A DNA stretch of 62,943 nt, from positions 1 to 62,943 of the forward strand of contig DYFA01000032.1 in NCBI GenBank assembly GCA_020725425.1. Direction: 5' to 3'. The translations under genes and the position numbers were made by a program. The notes below the pieces were generated by a model that was not told the DNA's origin, did no database searches, and saw nothing but the letters and a program-made list of their open reading frames with translations. Positions 57,384 to 62,943 of this stretch are shown here, in pieces; within the stretch, counting starts at the first letter, position 1; each line of letters starts with the position of its first letter. This stretch comes from Aneurinibacillus sp. GTDB taxonomy: Bacteria > Bacillota > UBA5301 > DYFA01.

Positions 57384-58283
57384 ATGTCTGGCAAGACGAG
57401 AACCTGCTCTTTCGGGACATCCAAGCGGGAAAGCCATGATGCTTCGGCTTTCTACGGGCGGAGCATTTACGGCCACGGCCTTCCCGAACTTGAGGTAGGT
57501 TGCCCCCTGGAATCATCCCCCAAGAGAAGCGTTCCCTCCAGATCTCTCGCAGACTGGGCGGACCAGGTGTACTGTCACACCGCTGAAGACATGAGGCACA
57601 TTCCGGACGGCTCGGTAGGGCTGGCTCTTACTTCTCCGCCCTACAACGCCGGGAAAGATTTCGATGAAGATCTGGACCTGCCCAAATACCTGAATCTGAT
57701 CAAGCGGGTCGCCGACGAGGTTTTCCGGGTTCTGAGACCTGGCGGGAGGTATGTGGTCAACCTCGCCAATCTGGGGCGCAAACCGTACGTCCCCCTGCAT
57801 GCCTACTTCTACGCGGTGCACCTGAAGGCTGGTTTTCTGCCTGCTGGTGAAATCGTCTGGCGCAAAGGCAAAGGGATGAGCGGCAACTGTGCCTGGGGCA
57901 CTTGGCGGTCGGCGAAGGCCCCGCGACTGCGCGACCTGCACGAGTATTTGCTGGTGTTCACGAAAGAGCGTTTTGACCGGGCTGATCGCGGGGAAACCGA
58001 TATCACGGCGGAGGAGTTCATGGCGGCAACCCTGTCGGTGTGGGACATTCCTGCCGAGTCGGCCAAGAAGGTGGGGCATCCCGCCCCCTTCCCCGTGGAA
58101 TTGGCCGAGCGAGTCATCAAGGTATTCTCGTACAAGGGCGACGTCATCCTGGACCCCTTCAATGGTTCGGGGACTACTTGCGTGGCGGCGATTCGCCATG
58201 GCAGACACTATGTGGGTTACGACATCTCTCCCGAGTACTGCGAACTGGCCAGGCGCCGGATTGCCGCCGAACAAGCAGGCTGA
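57384..58283 (+). CDS. Site-specific DNA methyltransferase (N4-cytosine/N6-adenine, beta-type order)
   Basis: A 299-residue amino-methyltransferase. The catalytic motif [10 protein letters not shown] (TSPPY) comes first and the AdoMet motif [17 protein letters not shown] near the C-terminus, the order of the beta group. [16 protein letters not shown] and [12 protein letters not shown] are also typical. A 50-residue N-terminal lead has no clear family. TSPPY is commonest in N4-cytosine enzymes. No restriction gene adjoins it, so it appears to be an orphan methylase. It ends one base from the convergent corA. Confidence 0.9.
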   Translation: MSGKTRTCSFGTSKRESHDASAFYGRSIYGHGLPELEVGCPLESSPKRSVPSRSLADWADQVYCHTAEDMRHIPDGSVGLALTSPPYNAGKDFDEDLDLPKYLNLIKRVADEVFRVLRPGGRYVVNLANLGRKPYVPLHAYFYAVHLKAGFLPAGEIVWRKGKGMSGNCAWGTWRSAKAPRLRDLHEYLLVFTKERFDRADRGETDITAEEFMAATLSVWDIPAESAKKVGHPAPFPVELAERVIKVFSYKGDVILDPFNGSGTTCVAAIRHGRHYVGYDISPEYCELARRRIAAEQAG

Positions 58284-59279
58284 TCACATCCACCCCCGCC
58301 GGCGCATCCACCAGAAGAAGACGCCGGGTAGGGCGAAGACGGCGGTCGCGAAGAGGAGGAGACCCCACCAGTGCCAGTCGGCCAGCACCTCGCGCCAGGG
58401 GTTCATCCCGAACAGCCCGACGAAGAACGACGCCGGCAGGAACCACGTGGCGACGATGGTGAGCCGTTCCATGACTTCGTTCAGCCGATTGTTGACCTCG
58501 CTCATCCGATTGTTGACCACCGACAAATACACGTCGAGTGAGCTGGTCACCAGGTCCTGCAGATTCTCGTACTGGTCATGGAGCGAGGCAAACCGGTCGT
58601 AGGCGTCGCGGAAGTAGACTCTGGCGTCCTCGCTGATCTCCGGATGTTCGTCGCGCGCCAGCCGGTTCAAAACCTCCCGCTGGGGACTGGCCGCCCGCCG
58701 CAGGTGCGAGACGGCCCGCTTGACGGAGAGGATGCGCTTCAGGATCTCCACGGTAGGCGTCCCCATGACCTGGTCCTGCAGGTCCTCCAACGCCTCGTTC
58801 AGGAGGTCGAGGGCGGCGAAGTACTCCTCGGCCAACTCGTCGACCAGCACGTAGAGGAGACGGTCGGCACCGGCCACGTCGCGGCGCCGGTCACTCTCCC
58901 AGGCGTTCCAGACGCGGTCGAGGGCGGGGATGGCGGACTCGTGGTAGGTGACGAGGAAGTTCCGACCGAGGAAGACGTCGAGTTCGACCGGTTCTTCCGC
59001 CACCGCCGGGCCCGCGAAGGCGGCGCACTTGAAGACGGCGTAGAGGTAGCCCGGCCACTCGTTGAGCTTGGGGGCATGGGCTTCCTCCAGCGCGTCCTCC
59101 ACCGCCAGCGGGTGGAAGCCGAACGTCTCCCGCAGCAGGGGCTCGCAGGCTGCCGGCGGTTCCCCGGCCAAGTCGATCCAGAGCAGGCCGCCCTCCGCAG
59201 CGAGCGCAGGGCCGAGTTCGTCGCGCTTGAGTCCTGTCCGGGGCGAGCCTCCCGGCGGTCGATAGAGTGTGCGGATCAT
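58284..59279 (-). CDS. corA: CorA-type magnesium/cobalt transporter
   Basis: A 331-residue divalent cation channel. A large N-terminal cytoplasmic domain is followed by a long helix and two C-terminal membrane helices. The pore motif GMN is in SFFVGLFGMNPW, and the second helix LLLFATAVFALPGVFFWW ends in basic residues. Its first residues are MIRTLYRPPGG. Confidence 0.93.
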   Translation of the reverse strand: MIRTLYRPPGGSPRTGLKRDELGPALAAEGGLLWIDLAGEPPAACEPLLRETFGFHPLAVEDALEEAHAPKLNEWPGYLYAVFKCAAFAGPAVAEEPVELDVFLGRNFLVTYHESAIPALDRVWNAWESDRRRDVAGADRLLYVLVDELAEEYFAALDLLNEALEDLQDQVMGTPTVEILKRILSVKRAVSHLRRAASPQREVLNRLARDEHPEISEDARVYFRDAYDRFASLHDQYENLQDLVTSSLDVYLSVVNNRMSEVNNRLNEVMERLTIVATWFLPASFFVGLFGMNPWREVLADWHWWGLLLFATAVFALPGVFFWWMRRRGWM

Positions 59280-59351
59280 GGCGGTTGATTTCGCCCCCGC
59301 CCGGGCCCTTTTCCTGCCGGGAGGGATCGCCCAGTGGGACGCTTCCCCCGG

Positions 59352-59546
59352 TCACCGCGTATCCTTCCGGTCGATCGGGACCTTGACGTCCTTGCCCGTC
59401 CCGGGGTTGTGGCCCGAAGCCCACTGCGCCTTGTCGGAACTCGCCTCCCGCGGCCGCGGGCGTCCCGCGGGCTTGTACAGCTCGGTGGCGAACTCTTCCC
59501 GCCCGAAGTCGACTTTGTTCCGATAGATGTCCTTCTTCCTCGGCAT
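59352..59546 (-). CDS. Small basic hypothetical protein, 64 aa
   Basis: A 64-residue charged protein (begins MPRKKDIYRNKVDFGREEFA) without hydrophobic helices or cysteines. GAGGAGG lies nine bases before the ATG, which supports a real gene. It lies 72 bases upstream of corA on the same strand. I do not recognise a family; the composition would suit a spore or nucleic-acid-associated protein, but that is a guess. Confidence 0.5.
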   Translation of the reverse strand: MPRKKDIYRNKVDFGREEFATELYKPAGRPRPREASSDKAQWASGHNPGTGKDVKVPIDRKDTR

Positions 59547-59709
59547 GGCGGAGCCTCCTCTCCCGGAAGGCTCCCCGCGGCGCGCTCCGCGTATTCCGCC
59601 CCCAGCCGGTCCGCCGGAGAATTTGCCGCGCGGGGATTCATCTCCCTCCGCCCACCTGCGTATCCTGTCAGGACGTTGTTAAGTCGATGACGGAATGGGG
59701 GACGCGGCG

Positions 59710-61566
59710 ATGTGCGGGATTACCGGCTGGGTCGACTGGGAGCAGGAGTTGGAGGGGGAGGAGGCGGGGGCGGTCCTGGAGGCGATGACCGCGACGCTCG
59801 CCAGCCGCGGGCCGGACGCCGCGGGAACCTGGGTTGCCGGGCACGCGGCGCTGGGCCACCGGAGGCTCGTCGTCGTCGACCCGGCCGGCGGCGGGCAACC
59901 GATGGTGCGTCGCCGGGGGGAACAAACCTTCGTTCTGGTGTACAACGGGGAGTTGTATAACACCAGCGACCTCCGGGCGGAACTCACCGCCAAGGGCTAC
60001 GCCTTCCAGGGCCACTCGGACACGGAGGTCCTCCTTCTCTCATTCATGGAGTGGGGGCCGGAGTGCGTTGACCGCCTGAACGGGATCTTCGCCTTCGCCG
60101 TTTGGGACGCCGCCGCTCAGAGCCTTTTCGCCGCACGTGACCGGCTCGGGGTCAAACCCCTGTTCTACGCCGAACGGGGCCGTGCGTTCCTCTTCGGTTC
60201 CGAACTCAAGGCGCTTCTGGCCCACCCGGCGGTGGAACCGGTGGTGGACGCCGAGGGGCTGGCGGAACTCTTCGTTCTCGGCCCGTCCCGGACGCCGGGA
60301 CACGGCGTTTTCCGGGGGGTCCGTGAACTCCGGCCGGGGCATTGCCTGATCTTCGACCGGAACGGCCTCCGCCTCCGGCGGTACTGGGGCCTGGAGAGCC
60401 GCCCCCACGAGGATGACCTCGACACGACCGCCGGGCGGGTACGGGAGTTGCTCGAGGATACGGTGAAGCGGCAACTGGTGTCCGACGTACCCGTCTGCAC
60501 GCTGCTCTCCGGCGGCCTCGACTCCAGCGCCGTCACGGCCTTCGCCGCGAAAGCCTACGCCCGCGACGGCTTGGGACCGCTCGACACCTATTCCGTGGAT
60601 TACGTCAACAACGCCCTCTACTTCCAGCCGACCTACTTTCAGCCGGACTCCGACGCCCCGTGGGTGAAGAAGGTCTCGGAGTTCCTCGGGACTCGCCACC
60701 ACAACGTAGTTCTGGAGAACGAGCAGGTGATCGCGGCCCTGACCGATGCCACATTGGCCCGGGACCTGCCCGGCATGGCCGATGTGGACTCTTCGCTCTA
60801 CCTTTTCTGCCGCGAGGTGAAGCGAGGGGCCACCGTAGCGCTCTCGGGCGAGTCGGCGGACGAGATCTTCGGCGGATACCCCTGGTTCCACAGCGAAAAG
60901 GCGCTGGCCTACGACAGCTTCCCCTGGCTCCGGGCGACCGGGCAGCGGGCGGCCCTGCTGGCGCCCGAGCTGCGCGAATGGGCGCGGCCGGTGGCGTACG
61001 TGGCGGAACGGTACCAGGAGAGCCTGGCCGAGGTGCCCCGCCTACCGGGGGAGGATCCCCTGGAGGCGCGCCGGCGGGAGATTTCTTACCTGAACCTTAC
61101 ATGGTTCCTCGCCACCCTGCTCGACCGGAAGGACCGGATGAGCATGGCGTCCGGCCTCGAGGTGCGCGTGCCGTACTGCGACCACCGCCTGGTCGAGTAC
61201 GTCTGGAACATCCCCTGGGAGTTCAAGAACTGTGATGGGCAGCGCAAGGGTATCCTCCGCCGGGCGCTGGCCGGGACCCTGCCGGACGACGTCCTCCACC
61301 GCCCCAAGAGCCCTTACCCGAAGACGCATCACCCCGGCTACCTGTCCGCAGTCCAGGGGTGGCTGGCGGAGATCCTCGACGATCCGGCTTCCCCTCTGCA
61401 TAACTTCATCGACGGCCCGCGGGTCCGGGCCCTTGTCCAGTCAGGCGGCGAAGGGCTGCCTTTGAGCTGGTACGGGCAACTCATGGGAGGCGCGCAGTTG
61501 TTCGCCTACCTTATCCAGCTCGACACGTTCCTGCGGCGGTTCAACGTCCGGGTGGCCGGCCGGTAA
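59710..61566 (+). CDS. asnB: Asparagine synthetase (glutamine-hydrolysing)
   Basis: A 618-residue class II amidotransferase. The start must be ATG 59710, because processing leaves the nucleophile Cys2 of MCGITGW at the N-terminus; an upstream in-frame start would bury it. The glutaminase domain has ASRGPDAAG, VVYNGE-type VLVYNGELYN and GVKPLFYAERG. The synthetase domain has the PP-loop TLLSGGLDSSAV and ALSGESADEIFGGYPWF. A run of Gs lies eight bases before the start. Confidence 0.94.
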   Translation: MCGITGWVDWEQELEGEEAGAVLEAMTATLASRGPDAAGTWVAGHAALGHRRLVVVDPAGGGQPMVRRRGEQTFVLVYNGELYNTSDLRAELTAKGYAFQGHSDTEVLLLSFMEWGPECVDRLNGIFAFAVWDAAAQSLFAARDRLGVKPLFYAERGRAFLFGSELKALLAHPAVEPVVDAEGLAELFVLGPSRTPGHGVFRGVRELRPGHCLIFDRNGLRLRRYWGLESRPHEDDLDTTAGRVRELLEDTVKRQLVSDVPVCTLLSGGLDSSAVTAFAAKAYARDGLGPLDTYSVDYVNNALYFQPTYFQPDSDAPWVKKVSEFLGTRHHNVVLENEQVIAALTDATLARDLPGMADVDSSLYLFCREVKRGATVALSGESADEIFGGYPWFHSEKALAYDSFPWLRATGQRAALLAPELREWARPVAYVAERYQESLAEVPRLPGEDPLEARRREISYLNLTWFLATLLDRKDRMSMASGLEVRVPYCDHRLVEYVWNIPWEFKNCDGQRKGILRRALAGTLPDDVLHRPKSPYPKTHHPGYLSAVQGWLAEILDDPASPLHNFIDGPRVRALVQSGGEGLPLSWYGQLMGGAQLFAYLIQLDTFLRRFNVRVAGR

Positions 61567-61697
61567 GCGCGCGGCCGGCAGAACGAGTCTCGGCGGCGCA
61601 GCGCCCACGTCATGCAAAATGGGTTTCGGCTTCCTCTACGCCCCGCTGTGGGTGGTTTTCCTGCAGGCGTACTGGCGGCGGGTCGCCCCAGTTCAGG

Positions 61698-62081
61698 CTA
61701 GGCCTTCCAAAGGAGATGGAGATTGCAGAACTCGCGGGCGATCAGTTGCTCTGTCTCTGGAAGCTGGAAAACCGCCTCCGGTCGGTCGCCGGGCTTCAGG
61801 AACTGGCGGTAGCTCTTTCCGGCGGCGGCGACCTCGATCTATTCGATGTAGTGCTTCTCCTCCATCGGGTGCGGAACGCTGCCGACCGTCACCTTGACCC
61901 CGCCGGGGATCTTCTCCACCACGGGCACGTGCTTCTCCCGGGAGGCGTCGACCGTGTTCTCCGCCATGAGCGTCATCGGCCGGCCGCAGCAGACGAGTTG
62001 GCCCTTGCCGGCATGAAGCACCGTGACGATGTTCCCGCAGACCTCGCACTTGTAGACCTCACCACGCACGGTCATGATCAT
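61698..62081 (-). pseudogene. dfx: Desulfoferrodoxin interrupted by an in-frame TAG
   Basis: Translation from ATG 62081 gives 80 residues with the desulforedoxin site ([11 protein letters not shown], then LVCCGRP) and the beginning of the superoxide reductase domain ([12 protein letters not shown]). A TAG at 61841-61839 then stands where relatives have tryptophan (HYIEWIE). The same frame continues for 46 more typical residues, including [17 protein letters not shown] and the centre II ligands in FCNLHLLW, to a TAG at 61700. The total, 127 residues, is the normal length. The stop would remove ligands of the active iron. A sequencing error, nonsense mutation or read-through are all possible. 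Confidence 0.85.
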
Positions 62082-62093
62082 TGCTCCTTTCTC

Positions 62094-62943
62094 TTAACCG
62101 AAGAATCCCCCGGTGTTGCTGCCGGTTGCCGCCAGGCGGTTGATGGCGAAGAGGGAGGCCGCCCCCACGACGATCAGAATGATGCCGAGGGCGGCTGCCT
62201 GGTTGATCACTCCCGAGGTATAGAAGGAGAAGCTCCCGACGGTCATGGTCTCGCGGCCAGGGAGAGCCAGGAGGATCGAGGCCGCCGCCTCCTCCATCGA
62301 CCGGTGGACCACCAGGAGCGAGCTGTAGGCGGAGCGGACGGTGTAGGGCAGGCGGCGCACCGCCAGGACCAGCGGGATGATGAGCCAGAGGTCGGTCAGG
62401 GCCACCCCCAGCCCCGGCAGCGGCGAGTGGAAGGCCCGGATGAAACCGATGCCGAGGGCGGTGCCCGGGAGGGCCAGGACCTCAGCGTAAACAGGAAGAC
62501 TTCCGCGGCCCACGTGGTCGGACCCCGGAGCCTGCGCCGCTCGACCGGCCTGTAGGAGAGGGTGCTGTAGTCCTTCACGGCGACGTACTTCTTGGCGACG
62601 ATTAGGAAGACGATGGCGAGGAGGACCATGATGGCCGCCGAGGCGATCCCCATCTTGAACAGGCGCGGATCCACGTACTGAACGATGTTCAGGTAAGCCT
62701 GGGGCGCCAGGAGGTCCTGCACGCCCACTACCAGCGGGGTGGCGAAGTCGGCGAAGGCCCAGATGAAGACGAGCAGGCCGCCGGTGATGAAGCCGGGGGT
62801 GGTGAGAGGCAGGGTGATGCGGAAGATTTTTTCCAGGCCAGTCGAACCGATGCTCTCGGCCGCCTCTTCGAGGGAGACGAGCGGCGACATGATGGTCGGG
62901 ATGAAGGAGAGGTACGCCTCTTCCTGATCGTGGGTGACGCGGA
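62094..62943 (-). pseudogene. Iron-type ABC transporter permease (two-domain), partial and broken
   Basis: The minus-strand frame enters from the window edge and encodes the end of a first permease domain (SLEEAAESIGSTGLEKIFRI, then membrane helices) to about 62520. It then shifts to another frame encoding the end of the second domain (EVLALPGTALGIGFIRAF, SMEEAAASILLALPG, final helices) to 62094. The first 100-150 residues of the second domain are missing at the join. Fused FbpB-type permeases have about 550 residues with both domains. An internal deletion with a frameshift is therefore likely. Confidence 0.7.

Noticed and set aside
61839-61841. Pyrrolysine codon in desulfoferrodoxin
   Set aside because: The position is a tryptophan in relatives and no Pyl genes are visible; mutation, sequencing error or simple read-through are more likely.
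1-62943. CRISPR arrays, rRNA, tRNA and insertion sequences
   Set aside because: I saw no regularly spaced repeats, no conserved rRNA or tRNA segments, and no transposase motifs in any frame.

Overview
The window is GC-rich DNA with Gram-positive style signals: strong GGAGG-type ribosome binding sites, frequent GTG and TTG starts, and sigma-A-like promoters such as TTTACA-17-TACAAT. Desulfoferrodoxin, MinD-type ATPases with inserted ferredoxins, NifX-like proteins, a GlpP antiterminator and a DsrE/TusA/Hdr-like sulfur module point to an anaerobic member of the Bacillota (Clostridia/Moorellia-like). This assignment is inference. I saw no rRNA, tRNA, CRISPR array or intact mobile element.

Region 1 (1-12743) is a glycerol-phosphate locus: an iron-dependent alcohol dehydrogenase, the RNA antiterminator GlpP, a Na/Pi cotransporter, a five-gene ABC uptake operon ending in a TIM-barrel protein, and a three-gene FAD dehydrogenase operon (GlpA-like, FAD oxidoreductase, DUF1667). 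Four of these transcription units start with the same leader: two GGAGA boxes three bases apart, then a U-tailed hairpin. This looks like the RNA target of GlpP and is the clearest candidate for a previously undescribed element. Glycerol kinase and facilitator are absent, so the locus seems built for importing already phosphorylated or esterified glycerol.

Region 2 (12744-22949) is a carboxylate operon: an FCD-type GntR regulator with two candidate operators, a fumarate-reductase-like flavoprotein, a TctABC transporter, a 2-hydroxyacid dehydrogenase, glycerate 2-kinase and a divergent enolase paralogue. It ends in remnants of a VOC and a ROK gene. The pathway appears to drain to 2-phosphoglycerate.

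Region 3 (23030-37410, minus strand) is a 14-gene sugar operon behind one promoter with a palindromic operator: GntR, TpiA-like and RpiB-like isomerases, an RbsBACC-type ABC importer, an MBL hydrolase, a Tm-1-like protein, a RuBisCO-like protein, two class II aldolases, an FGGY kinase and a phosphohexomutase. RuBisCO-like protein plus the two isomerases recalls the end of known D-apiose pathways, but the known early enzymes are missing, so the pathway may be new.

Region 4 (37500-49330) holds a PadR/DUF5320/NifX/MinD-ferredoxin cluster with a 13-base repeated operator, a decayed Mrp gene, an EamA transporter, a ThiF/MoeB enzyme and assorted single genes, including a GGDEF protein with a GDDEF active site. 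Region 5 (49400-62943) holds a DsrE-TusA-DsrM-like-HdrD-like sulfur/redox operon, a solute symporter, an M28 peptidase, Hsp20 with an unusual leader hairpin, a slipin, an orphan DNA methyltransferase, CorA, asparagine synthetase, a desulfoferrodoxin interrupted by an in-frame TAG, and a broken ABC permease. At least six genes in the window are decayed, mostly by loss of an internal segment.
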